64,000 bases of DNA from Vibrio ishigakensis (GCF_024347675.1 NZ_AP024881.1:806001-870000), one strand, 5' to 3'. Positions 1-8,653 are shown, numbered from the stretch's first letter. The notes: a model not told the origin generated them from the sequence alone. Numbers and translations: made by a program.

Positions 1-27
1 CAAACAGATACGTGAGTGGTCCCGCTC

Positions 28-342
28 ATGATAGTTGAACTAAGAGAATATAAGCTAAGACCGGATAAGATTCAGACTTGGCTAGACTGGATGAAGCAGG
101 ACGTAATACCTCATCAGATATCTAAGGGCATGCGCGTGATAGATACCTATATCTATCAAGATGAATCTGGTGATACTTGGTTTGTATGGCTAAGAGAATT
201 TGATAACCAAGAGCAAAAAGCCAAGGTGTATGCCAATACCTATGATGAGTATTGGATTGAACACTACAGGCCTAAGGTATTTCAGCACATCTACCAAGAC
301 TCAATTCGTGTGCGTGAGTTAAGTCCGGCAAATCTAACCTAG
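28..342 (+). CDS. NIPSNAP family protein
   Basis: This 104-residue protein opens with MIVELREYKLRP and continues with a compact alpha/beta ferredoxin-like pattern (WLDWMKQDVIPHQ, TWFVWLREF, YWIEHYRPKV), which matches the NIPSNAP dimeric barrel family. The family has no firmly established biochemical role. An in-frame TGA lies at 13-15, so the start is either GTG at 16 or ATG at 28; I chose the ATG because the family consensus begins there. The 3' end overlaps the convergent NifW-like gene by 4 bp. No signal peptide is visible, so it is predicted to be cytoplasmic. Confidence 0.7.
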   Translation: MIVELREYKLRPDKIQTWLDWMKQDVIPHQISKGMRVIDTYIYQDESGDTWFVWLREFDNQEQKAKVYANTYDEYWIEHYRPKVFQHIYQDSIRVRELSPANLT

Positions 343-614
343 CGCCTCAAGCAAGAGGTGCAGCCTCGACATGCAGAACGGGTGTGAGGGTCGAGACGTC
401 CACGCTGTATCTTGCAATAAGCATTTCTAAGCGCTCTACGGGTGGCAAACCAATCGTCCGGTTTTGCCATCAGCAGATAGCCGTTGAAGCGCTTGGTCAG
501 CGGCTTTCTATATTCGTTCAAGAATTTAGTATCGTAGTCCACCTCAAGAAACTCGAAAACCTGCTCTAGGCTTTCGAGGTGACTTAGATGCTCTTTGATA
601 TAGGGCGTACTCAT
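339..614 (-). CDS. NifW-like small protein
   Basis: This 91-residue protein has the pattern SLEQVFEFLEVDYDTKFLNEYR...LTKRFNGYL, which resembles the NifW (nitrogenase-stabilizing/protective) family: a Phe-rich first helix, a V-x-YD turn and an RF-x-x-YL helix. No nitrogenase genes are present in the window, so the nitrogenase role should not be transferred. The C-terminus carries a C-x-x-C-x-x-C arrangement (CRGCTSC) that could bind metal. It starts one base after the stop of the upstream MFS exporter gene, so it is probably cotranscribed with it and with the MarR regulator. NifW assignment is from memory of the family consensus. Confidence 0.5.
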   Translation of the reverse strand: MSTPYIKEHLSHLESLEQVFEFLEVDYDTKFLNEYRKPLTKRFNGYLLMAKPDDWFATRRALRNAYCKIQRGRLDPHTRSACRGCTSCLRR

Positions 615-615
615 C

Positions 616-1818
616 TTAGACCGCGTTCAGGTTGGCGGTGACGTAATTGCGGTTTTTTACCAGTAGCCACAATCCAAGGCCCACAGCGCCGATACCCATC
701 TGAATCAAACCAAGGTTCTCTATAAGCATCTCAGGTCTAGTCGAAACCAATACCATACCTAGTGAGCCCGCCATCATGCTCGAGAACTGAATAATAGCAA
801 CCGCAGAACCGGTATCTTTTTCTTGCTGATCTAGCATCAAGTTAGTGCCTGGAATACGCGTGGTAATAATGGCCATGGTCACTGGAGCTGCAATTAGAGC
901 AAACAACCAAGGTGATAGGTGACCGACGGTAAAGGTTGCAACACCCAAAAGGGTAATCGCTAGGAAGCATGCGGTAATAATGGTCTTTGATGACACGCGC
1001 TTAGATACCTTCATATAGATAGTCGGGCCGAATGAGGCGAACAATGCATTGAAGGCAAAGGCGTAGCTGAACTCTTGCTCGGTTAGACCAAAGCCATTGA
1101 TATAGATATAAGAACCCGCTGCAAGAAAGGCCATCAAAGCCATAGGAGTGAGCGAGAATATCACCAGCAATGACACAAATCTTGGGTTGTTGAATACGGT
1201 TGCCAGGCGACTCCAGGAGCGCAGCATGGAGCCTTCATATCTGTGCTCTAAGGTTTCGGTATAGCAAAGGGCAATCAAGGTAGCGATAAAGCCAAAAACG
1301 CCCAGAGCAACAAACATCATGTGCCAGTTGGCAATCTTAAGCAAAAATGCGCCAATAACTGGAGCGACCATAGGCGCAATGATTACCAGCGACATGATAG
1401 TCGCCATAATACGCTCGCGTTCTCGACCATCGTAAAGGTCTTTCACGATTGCGGTTGCTACTACGGTAATGGCCGCACCACCAAATGCTTGTAGGGCGCG
1501 AGCACCGATTAAAAACTCGATACTGAATGCCAGTGCACACAATACGCTGGCTACCATGTATAGCCCAAGGCCTGTCAGCAAGATGGGCTTACGTCCAAAC
1601 TTTTCACTCAGAGGTCCCCAGAATAGAAGGCCTATGGCGTAGGTAACAAAATAAACGCTCAAGGTCAGATTCACCATGGCCTGCGTGGTACCTAAGACTT
1701 CAACCATTTGTGGCAGTGCGGGCAGATATAAGTCCGTGGTTAGTGGAGGGAAGGCACTGATGATCACTAAGAAAAATAGGGTACCTTTTTCACCCAATAC
1801 GGCTTGTGGTTTCTTCAA
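616..1818 (-). CDS. Bcr/CflA-type MFS drug exporter
   Basis: This 400-residue inner-membrane protein has about 12 hydrophobic segments and features of the Bcr/CflA group of 12-TM drug:H+ antiporters: an N-terminal FPPLTTDLYLPALPQM stretch in TM1, the MFS motif A-like GPLSEKFGRKPILL after TM2, and a motif C-like region around APVIGAFLL in TM5. The start is a TTG at 1818 preceded by GGAGT seven bases upstream. The gene lies 19 bp downstream of a MarR gene and one base upstream of the NifW-like gene on the same strand. The context suggests an efflux pump derepressed by a ligand of the MarR protein. The substrate cannot be inferred. Confidence 0.85.
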   Translation of the reverse strand: MKKPQAVLGEKGTLFFLVIISAFPPLTTDLYLPALPQMVEVLGTTQAMVNLTLSVYFVTYAIGLLFWGPLSEKFGRKPILLTGLGLYMVASVLCALAFSIEFLIGARALQAFGGAAITVVATAIVKDLYDGRERERIMATIMSLVIIAPMVAPVIGAFLLKIANWHMMFVALGVFGFIATLIALCYTETLEHRYEGSMLRSWSRLATVFNNPRFVSLLVIFSLTPMALMAFLAAGSYIYINGFGLTEQEFSYAFAFNALFASFGPTIYMKVSKRVSSKTIITACFLAITLLGVATFTVGHLSPWLFALIAAPVTMAIITTRIPGTNLMLDQQEKDTGSAVAIIQFSSMMAGSLGMVLVSTRPEMLIENLGLIQMGIGAVGLGLWLLVKNRNYVTANLNAV

Positions 1819-1837
1819 GATATGACTCCAATTTGGG

Positions 1838-2263
1838 TTATTTCAGGTTGTTGTTAAGGCGGCTTAGCAGGTCACACAGGGTTTGGACCTCAGTGGCATC
1901 AAAGCCTTGAAGCATATTCTCGACCATCTCCGACTCCACCTTATCTAGGCTGTTGAGTAGGGTCTCACCATTGTCACTCAAGGTTAGGTTTACTGAGCGT
2001 TTGTCGAATGGGTCAGGGGTTTTAATGATGAGGTCTTGACGGTGCAATCGAGCAATGATCCTCGACACCTGAGTCTTATCCTTCTGCATCGCCTCAACCA
2101 ACATCTGTTGAGAAGCGCCGCCAAGTTCACGGATATTACTCATTGCGACATGCTCAAGAGGAGAGAAGTCCACCTTGTGCCTAGAGACTTCCGCTATCAT
2201 GCGAGAGCGAGTTTTGAGACGAATTTCTCTGAGGGCATAGTTGATGTCGCGATTGGAAGCCAT
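1838..2263 (-). CDS. MarR family transcriptional regulator
   Basis: This 141-residue protein has a winged helix-turn-helix of MarR type: helix ELGGASQQMLVEAMQKDKTQVSRIIARLHRQDLI followed by a wing with DPFDKRSVNLTLSDNGE, including the D-x-R motif of the wing. It is the first gene of a leftward operon with an MFS exporter and a NifW-like gene. I chose the ATG at 2263; a longer frame from TTG at 2293 would place the first residues inside the operator and promoter. Two identical inverted repeats over its promoter suggest autorepression that also silences the exporter. Confidence 0.85.
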   Translation of the reverse strand: MASNRDINYALREIRLKTRSRMIAEVSRHKVDFSPLEHVAMSNIRELGGASQQMLVEAMQKDKTQVSRIIARLHRQDLIIKTPDPFDKRSVNLTLSDNGETLLNSLDKVESEMVENMLQGFDATEVQTLCDLLSRLNNNLK

Positions 2264-2276
2264 CAATAAAAGGGTG

Positions 2277-2327
2277 ATAGTTGACGGAGACAACTATTCT
2301 ATTTATATAGTTGTATGTGTCAACTAT
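2277..2327 (-). promoter_or_regulatory. Promoter with two MarR-type operators
   Basis: Two perfect inverted repeats, ATAGTTG-N7-CAACTAT, lie at 2277-2297 and 2307-2327, exactly 30 bp apart. On the minus strand a near-consensus sigma70 promoter, TTGACA (2318-2323) - 16 bp - TAGAAT (2296-2301), sits between and over them. One repeat covers the -35 box and spacer; the other touches the -10 and likely start site. The geometry is that of an autorepressed MarR promoter. Confidence 0.8.
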
Positions 2328-2340
2328 TTTATGAGCAACT

Positions 2341-2366
2341 ACAAAAAACGGCCCGTAAGGGCCGCG
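2341..2366 (-). terminator. Intrinsic terminator of the lyase/uxaC unit
   Basis: On the minus strand CGGCCC - TTAC - GGGCCG is followed by a run of T. It lies 15 bp beyond the stop codon of the polysaccharide lyase gene. Confidence 0.75.
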
Positions 2367-2379
2367 TTAGGATAGCTCG

Positions 2380-4383
2380 TTAACAGGACAGTTCTAAACA
2401 ACAGCTGTTGAGGTCATATCGATAGTGAGTCTTTTCACCTTGCGATATTAAGGTGAAGCCGACTTGATTGTGTTGCCATTCTATATCACTGATCTGCAGC
2501 GAGTTTTCACAACTCAGGTCATGCAAAACCACACAGTTGAGAGATTTGGCTTTACTGCGTACAAGTGTATAGGCTAGATCTGAGGTGGCTGGGTTATCTG
2601 GTGCATAGCCAGATAAAAGCTCCGCAGGTTCACTTGTCCAGATGCTTTGCTGGAAGTCCGCATCACCTTGGATGTGATAATTAAGCTCAGTAAACTGCTT
2701 AAGCCTTTTGGCTTTCGTGTCTGTCATGCGTGCCAGTGGACCGGTCAATGGGTTAGCCACTTCTTGCCAGTTCGCATCTAAGTCATGCTCGCCACGTACA
2801 TGGTAGGTAAGATCAAGCTGCTGCTGATATGGGTTTTCTACCGAGTTCAACTCAACCACACCATGATCCAACACCAGTAGAATACGGCGGAATAACACAT
2901 CTTTATAAGAGTCGCTGTCCCACTGCTCTATGGTGTGACTATCCACACTTGCTGCTGGCTTACTCCAATCAACAGAAGCATCGATAAGGGTATAGCCTGA
3001 TTCTTTCTGATAACTGTTGAGCTCAGGATTTATTGGCGATTGATTTTGTTGGTTCACTACTAGGGTGTTGTGGGTCGCGGTATTCTTGTAATAGCCGTAG
3101 TGAAGCTCAGCGCCATAGCCTGTGGTGCCAAGGTCCGGCAGTATCTCTTTACCATTGCGAGTCAGCAATAGGCCAAGTCTGTCGTAATGATCGTGTTCGC
3201 CACCGTATGGGGCGTGTTTAAATAGCACGGCATTGTTGGTCTGCTGGTTATATTCAATAGAGATGCCTGCTTGCTCGGTATGAATAGAGTGACAGGTCAA
3301 TGGCTTGGCCTCTGGCAGGGTTTCAACCCCATACAGCAGAGCATCGATATTATCTCGGCTGATGTTTTGATAGATGCTAGCAAGGGCGCTGGCGAACAGA
3401 TCGCAAGGCGCTTCTCGATAGGCAAATTCGAACAGATGCGCGTGTGTGAGCTGCTCTTGCCCTGCAATACAGTCGTTGAGGCGTGGAAAGCTGCCAGTAT
3501 TGAGAACCAGATTCAGTGGGAACTTCAACATCTTCAGGAAGTTAGGATTGCTCATCACTGAGTATGGAGTGCCACAAGCCAGCTTCTCGAAATTAAGCAG
3601 AGCTTGCAGTGCGTAGTAGTGATAATGGATAGAGCCCTCAAACCACATCCCCTCAGGTGTCGCACCATGATTAAGCTGATAGTGGATGCCGTAATCCGTG
3701 TTTAGGGCAAAGTCGAGATAGCTTTGCTCATCCAAGATCATACCGATCACACCTATAGTGGCGTTGATCTTCATCTCATGGTTGTGCAGCTGGTCGGTGC
3801 GATACTCCATTAGGAACTCAGCACCCTCACGTAGCAATTGGTTTTCGATATAGCTTTGCTGTTCTGCACTTAATGCAGAGCGAACAAAATCATAGCCACG
3901 TGCTAAGTCTAGGTGGCAGTTTGCTTCACACAGGGTTTGTGCATTCGCCTTGCCTGGGCCATTGTAAGGGATGCCACCATGCACCTCGTAATCAGGGTAA
4001 TACTTGGCCGATTGCATCAGAATATCGGTGACTTTTTCTAGATATCTATCGTCACCGGTTAGGTGCCACAGCAGACCCAAGTCATAGCATGCCTTGGCGT
4101 TGAGTCCATTCAACCAGCGCCACCATGCGCCGTCATAGGGCTCACCGGTGAACTCTTTGCCATCCACAGGGCAGACATGCGAGGTGGGCTTGTCTCTATC
4201 CCAGGTCAGACGCACCCCATGCTCAGGGCAAAAATAGTAAAGGTTCCAGGTAGCGCGGCCATCTGGTGGCACTAGGGTGTCGGTGTTTAGCACGACGTGG
4301 TTGTTATCGATAAGTGCCTGAATAGTAGATTGTGTAGCGCGCTGTTTGATTGCGCTAATTTCTTGTTCGGAAAACTGTAGCAT
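2380..4383 (-). CDS. Heparinase II/III or alginate-lyase-like polysaccharide lyase
   Basis: This 667-residue protein has the two-part layout of heparinase II/III-fold lyases: an alpha/alpha toroid in about residues 50-330 containing NHEMKINATIG (N201, H202) and then a beta-sandwich domain with GGEHDHYDRLG (H397-Y400) and the typical THNTLVVN loop. In the family Asn/His and Tyr/His residues at such sites neutralise the uronate carboxylate and perform beta-elimination. No signal peptide is visible, so it probably acts in the cytoplasm on imported oligo-uronides, as exo-lyases of PL15/PL17 type do. I chose ATG 4383, 4 bp after the uxaC stop, over the overlapping upstream ATG at 4431. Its exact PL family and substrate (alginate, glucuronan, pectic or glycosaminoglycan oligosaccharides) cannot be settled by eye. 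Confidence 0.75.
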   Translation of the reverse strand: MLQFSEQEISAIKQRATQSTIQALIDNNHVVLNTDTLVPPDGRATWNLYYFCPEHGVRLTWDRDKPTSHVCPVDGKEFTGEPYDGAWWRWLNGLNAKACYDLGLLWHLTGDDRYLEKVTDILMQSAKYYPDYEVHGGIPYNGPGKANAQTLCEANCHLDLARGYDFVRSALSAEQQSYIENQLLREGAEFLMEYRTDQLHNHEMKINATIGVIGMILDEQSYLDFALNTDYGIHYQLNHGATPEGMWFEGSIHYHYYALQALLNFEKLACGTPYSVMSNPNFLKMLKFPLNLVLNTGSFPRLNDCIAGQEQLTHAHLFEFAYREAPCDLFASALASIYQNISRDNIDALLYGVETLPEAKPLTCHSIHTEQAGISIEYNQQTNNAVLFKHAPYGGEHDHYDRLGLLLTRNGKEILPDLGTTGYGAELHYGYYKNTATHNTLVVNQQNQSPINPELNSYQKESGYTLIDASVDWSKPAASVDSHTIEQWDSDSYKDVLFRRILLVLDHGVVELNSVENPYQQQLDLTYHVRGEHDLDANWQEVANPLTGPLARMTDTKAKRLKQFTELNYHIQGDADFQQSIWTSEPAELLSGYAPDNPATSDLAYTLVRSKAKSLNCVVLHDLSCENSLQISDIEWQHNQVGFTLISQGEKTHYRYDLNSCCLELSC

Positions 4384-4387
4384 GGTT

Positions 4388-5791
4388 CTAGCCTTGAGCT
4401 GGGAAGTTGAAGTACGCGTGTGCATTGCCATAGCAGATGTTGTGTATGGTCTGTTTCAGAAGCGCGGTATCGTTTGGGATTTCACCTTGCTCTACCCATT
4501 GGGCGAGTAAGTTGCACAGCACACGACGAAAATATTCGTGACGGGAAAAAGAGAGTACATTGCGAGAGTCGGTCAGCATGCCAACGAATCGACCTAGAGC
4601 CCCAAGATTTTTGAGCGTGGTTAGCTGAGCTTCCATGCCATCTTTATGGTCGTTGAACCACCAAGCTGCGCCAAACTGTATTTTTCCAGCGGCGCTATCG
4701 CTATCTTGGAAAGCCCCAGCGATGCATGCGAGGACAGGGTTATGCGCTGGATTCAGACAGTAGAGCACGGTATTTGGCAGCTCTCGGGTGCAGTCCAATG
4801 AGTCCAATAACTGCACTAGGTTCTCAGCGATCAGCCTGTCATTAAGAACACTAAAACCTGTGCCACCCCCTAGTGCCTGCTTACGTCTTCGGTTGACGTT
4901 TATTAGCACGCCAATATGCAGCTGCAAGGTCCAGCTTTTTGCATGAAACAGGCGACCAAGTTCAGTAAACAGCAGGGTATCTAGCTGGATGGATTCGTTT
5001 TCTGCCAGTGGCTCACCAGCAATGAGCTTTTGTACAAATAGGTTGGCTGTCGCAGACTCGCACTCACAAAATTCGACCTTGGTCAGCCCAAGATCAGCGA
5101 GGCGACAGCCAATATCATGGAAGGCATCGATACGTTGTGAGATAGCGGATAGATAGCTATCAAAGTCAGTGATCTGAATACCAGTGAGTTCTGTCAGCTT
5201 GGCAAATAAATCAGGATTTGGCTTAAAGAGTTCATCGGCACGAAAGGTAGGCAGTACTTGAACCTCAAAATCAGAGTTTGCGAGCTTTTGGTGATAGCTA
5301 AGATCTGAGAGTGGGGAATCTGTAGTACAGAGCGTTTTTACGTCTAGCCCTTTTAATACCGAGCGTGTGCTTATCTCGCCTGTTGCCAGTTTTTGATTGC
5401 AGTGCGTCCAAATAGCTTCGGCGTTATCTGGACAAAGTAGCAGATCACAATCAAAGAAGCGCTTTAGTTCCAGATGAGACCATTGATAAAGCGGGTTGCC
5501 GAGTAGGTAAGGCATGGCCTCACACAACTTATCGAACTTCTCTCTGTCTGATGCATTACCGGTGATGTAGTGCTCATCGATACCATTACTGCGCAATGCT
5601 CGCCAAACGTAATGGTCGCTCTTGAGCCATGCATCTGCAAGATTTTCAAAGCGACTGTCTTCCCAGATATCTTTCGCCTCTAGGTGATTGTGATAGTCGA
5701 TGATGGGCTGTTTCGACGCATAGCTATGAAAAAGCTCCTCAGCAAGTGAAGAGTTCAATAGCAGATTGTCGTGTATGTAATTGTTTGGCAT
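4388..5791 (-). CDS. uxaC: Glucuronate/galacturonate isomerase UxaC
   Basis: This 467-residue protein begins after a short leader with the amidohydrolase-like IIDYHNHLEAKDIWED, the metal-binding His-x-His typical of uronate isomerase, and continues with WRALRSNGIDE and the C-terminal GMLTDSRNVLSFSRHEYFRR signature. Its length matches Escherichia coli UxaC (about 470). It converts D-glucuronate to D-fructuronate or D-galacturonate to D-tagaturonate. The ATG at 5791 has AAGG six bases upstream, better than the ATG at 5797. It is translated just ahead of the lyase gene (4 bp gap), which suggests that the lyase products include a saturated uronate. The later enzymes of that branch (UxuA/B or UxaA/B) are not in this window. 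Confidence 0.92.
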   Translation of the reverse strand: MPNNYIHDNLLLNSSLAEELFHSYASKQPIIDYHNHLEAKDIWEDSRFENLADAWLKSDHYVWRALRSNGIDEHYITGNASDREKFDKLCEAMPYLLGNPLYQWSHLELKRFFDCDLLLCPDNAEAIWTHCNQKLATGEISTRSVLKGLDVKTLCTTDSPLSDLSYHQKLANSDFEVQVLPTFRADELFKPNPDLFAKLTELTGIQITDFDSYLSAISQRIDAFHDIGCRLADLGLTKVEFCECESATANLFVQKLIAGEPLAENESIQLDTLLFTELGRLFHAKSWTLQLHIGVLINVNRRRKQALGGGTGFSVLNDRLIAENLVQLLDSLDCTRELPNTVLYCLNPAHNPVLACIAGAFQDSDSAAGKIQFGAAWWFNDHKDGMEAQLTTLKNLGALGRFVGMLTDSRNVLSFSRHEYFRRVLCNLLAQWVEQGEIPNDTALLKQTIHNICYGNAHAYFNFPAQG

Positions 5792-5814
5792 ATACATCCT
5801 TAAACTTGGAAAAT

Positions 5815-5841
5815 GCTTAGCAAGAGCGGGCCTTGCTGAGC
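5815..5841. repeat. Intergenic hairpin between symporter and uxaC
   Basis: GCTTAGCAAG (5815-5824) pairs with CTTGCTGAGC (5832-5841), one G-T wobble, loop of 7. There is no T-run on either strand, so it is more likely an mRNA processing or stability element within the operon than a terminator. Confidence 0.5.
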
Positions 5842-5880
5842 ACTCTCAGAGGGGCCTGCACAGCAGACCCCGATAGGTTG

Positions 5881-7644
5881 TTACTGGGTTTGAAGGTTCA
5901 GGGCTGGGGTTGCCTTTGCGCTTCGAAGAAGCAGGGCACCCACGGTAAGCACTACCCCGCCACAGAATAGGAAGGCCATGCGTCCCCAGAATGGGTTCGG
6001 GATAAGCACCATGGTGATAACCAGTGCGCCGAATACCAGGATCAGCTTGCCAAGCATGCTGCGTTGCTGACGGTCCACTTCATCTTGACCTGCTGCTTCA
6101 ACCACAGGGGTATCAACGTCGGTCCAGAAGTGCTCAAGCTCAGCCTTACGCTCACCCACTGGCTCTTTGTAGAACTTAGTGGTCAGGCAGAAGAAGCCGC
6201 CAGTGATCACTAGATGACCAATGATGCCGTTCATTACGGTAAGGTCTGCTGCCTCACGGCTGGTAAAGCCATTCTCAAGACCAAGTAGGTTCGCAATCAC
6301 GTCCGGAGTGATAACAAAGCTCACTAGGTAAGAGACAAACATGCCCACAGCTAGGGTTGCCCACGCTGCCCAGTCAGGGGTTTTCTTGATGAACATACCG
6401 AAGAACAGAGGCACTAGGATTGGCATCTGAAGCAGGGTACTCACGTACATCATGGCGTCGAATAGACTTAGGCCACGCAGTGAGTTGATAAACAGAGCGA
6501 CCATGATGATCAGAGCGCCGAATACTACAGTTACGCTTTGGCTCACGCGCATCAGTTTCTTCTCTGATGCTTCCTTGTTGATGATAGGGCTGTAGAAGTT
6601 ACGAACGAATACGCCTGCGTTGCGGTTTAGACCCGAGTCCATAGAAGACATGGTTGCTGCAAATACCGCTGACATAAGAAGGCCAACCATACCTACTGGC
6701 ATCACTCGCTCAACGAATACTAGATAAACTGCGTCTGCTGCTTTTCCGCCAAGGGCATCGGCGTGCGCCATAGCGGCATCAGGATAGATAACTGCGGTTA
6801 CCCAAGGTGGCATAAACCAGATAGCAGGGCCGATAAGCATTAGAACAAATGCAAGTAGAGCAGCCTTACGCGCATTGGTAGAGTCTTTCGCAGTTAGGAA
6901 GCGATAAGAGTCCTGCATGTTGTTGATGTTTTGCAGCTGTTTAACGAACATGAAGATGAACCAAGCCACGAACAGCAATGGATAGTTCATGTTTGGACCC
7001 ATGATGGACTCAGCAGGGAATTGCTCAATCAGGTTGCTTGGACCGCCGATCTTGATGATGGCCGCCACGGCGCACACCACAGTTACCGCCATGATCACAA
7101 CCATCTGTACAAAGTCAGAGGCAACAACACCCCAAGAACCACCGATTACTGAGATAAACAGTACGATAAGGCCGGTTACTACGATAGTGGTCTCGATATC
7201 TATCTTAAATACCGCACTTACAAACAGCGCCAATCCGTTTAGCCAGATACCGGTATAAACGATACTGGTTGGCATGGTTGCCCAAGTGAACACCTGCTCA
7301 TTGGTTGCACCAAAGCGGCGACGTACACCTTCAACCGGTGTTACTACGCGCATCTGACGGAAGCGATATGAGAAGAACAGCCAAGAGAGCAGGAAGCCAA
7401 AGGCGTTCGCCATAAAGATAACCATGATAGGGAAGCCGTCAGTGAACGCCTTGCCAGCTGCACCGGTGAAGGTCCAGGCGCTAAATTGGGTCATAAAGGC
7501 CGTTGAACCTACCATCCACCACAGCATCTTACCGCCCCCTCGGAAGTAGTCGCTGGTGGAGTTACCTGCAAGGCGTTTGAATATGATCCCGACTGCGACC
7601 ATAAAGATGAAGTAGATCCCTACTACCAGAATATCTATGTTCAT
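5881..7644 (-). CDS. Sodium:solute symporter (SSS family), probable oligo-uronide importer
   Basis: This 587-residue inner-membrane protein starts MNIDILVVGIYFIFMVAVGI and has about 13-14 hydrophobic segments. The N-terminal FKRLAGNSTSDYFRGGGKM and WWMVGSTAFMTQFSAWTFTGAAGKA stretches are typical of the sodium:solute symporter family, in which this core holds the Na+ and sugar sites; a soluble linker rich in charged residues precedes the last helices. It is the first gene of the unit with uxaC and the lyase and has two KdgR-like boxes upstream. Related Vibrio symporters import alginate oligosaccharides, so import of oligo-uronides is a reasonable inference here, not shown by the sequence. Confidence 0.85.
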   Translation of the reverse strand: MNIDILVVGIYFIFMVAVGIIFKRLAGNSTSDYFRGGGKMLWWMVGSTAFMTQFSAWTFTGAAGKAFTDGFPIMVIFMANAFGFLLSWLFFSYRFRQMRVVTPVEGVRRRFGATNEQVFTWATMPTSIVYTGIWLNGLALFVSAVFKIDIETTIVVTGLIVLFISVIGGSWGVVASDFVQMVVIMAVTVVCAVAAIIKIGGPSNLIEQFPAESIMGPNMNYPLLFVAWFIFMFVKQLQNINNMQDSYRFLTAKDSTNARKAALLAFVLMLIGPAIWFMPPWVTAVIYPDAAMAHADALGGKAADAVYLVFVERVMPVGMVGLLMSAVFAATMSSMDSGLNRNAGVFVRNFYSPIINKEASEKKLMRVSQSVTVVFGALIIMVALFINSLRGLSLFDAMMYVSTLLQMPILVPLFFGMFIKKTPDWAAWATLAVGMFVSYLVSFVITPDVIANLLGLENGFTSREAADLTVMNGIIGHLVITGGFFCLTTKFYKEPVGERKAELEHFWTDVDTPVVEAAGQDEVDRQQRSMLGKLILVFGALVITMVLIPNPFWGRMAFLFCGGVVLTVGALLLRSAKATPALNLQTQ

Positions 7645-7684
7645 ATTGCTTACTCAGTTAAAAATTGAAGGGTACTAATTTGTT

Positions 7685-7772
7685 TTTGAAATACCGTTTC
7701 ATTATCGATCTGAGTAATGAATAGATCTAACTCTTTTGGGTAAAAATGTGATCTATGAAATAGTGTTTTATT
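7685..7772 (-). promoter_or_regulatory. Two KdgR-like operators upstream of the symporter
   Basis: TGAAA-TACCG-TTTCA (7687-7701) and TGAAA-TAGTG-TTTTA (7756-7770), each flanked by A/T, fit the known KdgR box (roughly TGAAA-N5-TTTCA in an AT-rich frame). They lie 43 and 112 bp upstream of the symporter start. A KdgR gene is encoded 2.2 kb away. Confidence 0.75.
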
Positions 7773-7791
7773 TTTATTGATGTCGCGGTTT

Positions 7792-7842
7792 TATATTTTT
7801 CATTTGTGTTTAAGTTAATGAAAAATATAGGCTTATATTTTT
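7792..7842. repeat. Three-arm AT-rich inverted repeats
   Basis: TATATTTTTCATT (7792-7804) is the perfect complement of AATGAAAAATATA (7817-7829); the last nine bases of that arm also pair with TATATTTTT (7834-7842) around a GGCT loop. The two hairpins are mutually exclusive. They lie between the dhuI-like terminator and the symporter promoter; function unknown. Confidence 0.5.
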
Positions 7843-7932
7843 ATTAGGAGACTATGTCGAGGTTAAGCGTGTGAGTTACTGATTAGATATCGGCGAGCGC
7901 CGATGAAAGAGGGAGAGAGGCAAATTTTAGGC

Positions 7933-7983
7933 GTAAAAAAGCCGAGCCATTGGATGAGTAATCACCCAAATTAGACTCGGCCA
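7933..7983 (-). terminator. Intrinsic terminator of the kduD-kdgF unit
   Basis: On the minus strand GCCGAG and CTCGGC (7976-7981 and 7941-7946) enclose an inner helix formed by TGGGTGA and TCATCCA, followed by TTTTTT. It lies just beyond the stop codon at 7992. Confidence 0.7.
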
Positions 7984-7991
7984 TATCGAGA

Positions 7992-8633
7992 TTAAGCTAG
8001 TACTGTGCGCACGTAGTCTTCGATCTCTGCAACTTGGCAGTTTTCGAAGAAGCACTGCTGGAAGCGCTCGCCGCTTACTGCAGTTTTTACTAGTTCAGGG
8101 TCGATAGCTTTTAGCGTATCTAGGAAGTTTTCCTTAACCACAGCCGCTTTCACATCGTTTAGGATGGCAGCGTTTGCTTGCTGTGGAACGACTCGCTCTA
8201 CTGGGTAACCTTGACCGCGCTCACCGGTAGTGAATGCTTTTTCAAAGATATAGCGAACGTTCAGCTCAGCACCCCAACCAAAGCCTTTAGCAAATGCTAG
8301 AGATAGCGCGTTGCCATTGTTGATTTGGTTAAATAGGAATGCATCCGAAGGATCTAGGCAGTAGCCACAAACCACACCTGGGTGGATGTTAAGCGACATC
8401 ATTGCACCTTGACCAGTACCACAACCCGTCACAACGAAGTCAACTGCTTTAGAGTTGACTAGGATGCTAGCCATGATGCCTAGGTGGATGTAGGTTAGGT
8501 GATGATCGTTTTCGTCACTCATACCTACGTTGAATACTGTGTCACCTTGTGGTGCTACTACTTGCTGAAGCTCGTTTAGAACAACTGCGTTTTTACCCGC
8601 TTGGCTGTTCTCCATCATTAGAGCGATTTTCAT
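7992..8633 (-). CDS. RpiB/LacAB-fold sugar isomerase, probable DhuI-type uronate isomerase
   Basis: This 213-residue protein belongs to the RpiB/LacA/LacB family: MKIALMMENSQAGKNAVVLNEL at the N-terminus, then the anion-binding loop and catalytic Cys region FVVTGCGTGQGAMMSLN with the family's TGCGTGxG motif, and NGNALSLAFAKGFGWGAE. Streptococcal DhuI, an RpiB-fold enzyme, isomerises 4-deoxy-5-threo-hexosulose uronate in place of KduI. Here the gene is third in kduD-kdgF-isomerase and no KduI is encoded in the window, so the same step is the best inference. A ribose- or galactose-6-phosphate isomerase role is the alternative, made less likely by the neighbours. Confidence 0.75.
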   Translation of the reverse strand: MKIALMMENSQAGKNAVVLNELQQVVAPQGDTVFNVGMSDENDHHLTYIHLGIMASILVNSKAVDFVVTGCGTGQGAMMSLNIHPGVVCGYCLDPSDAFLFNQINNGNALSLAFAKGFGWGAELNVRYIFEKAFTTGERGQGYPVERVVPQQANAAILNDVKAAVVKENFLDTLKAIDPELVKTAVSGERFQQCFFENCQVAEIEDYVRTVLA

Positions 8634-8653
8634 AGGAATCTCCGAAATCAGAT

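Noticed and set aside
2263..2293. Longer MarR protein starting at TTG 2293
   Set aside because: The added codons lie in the operator and promoter, and an ATG follows ten codons later at 2263.
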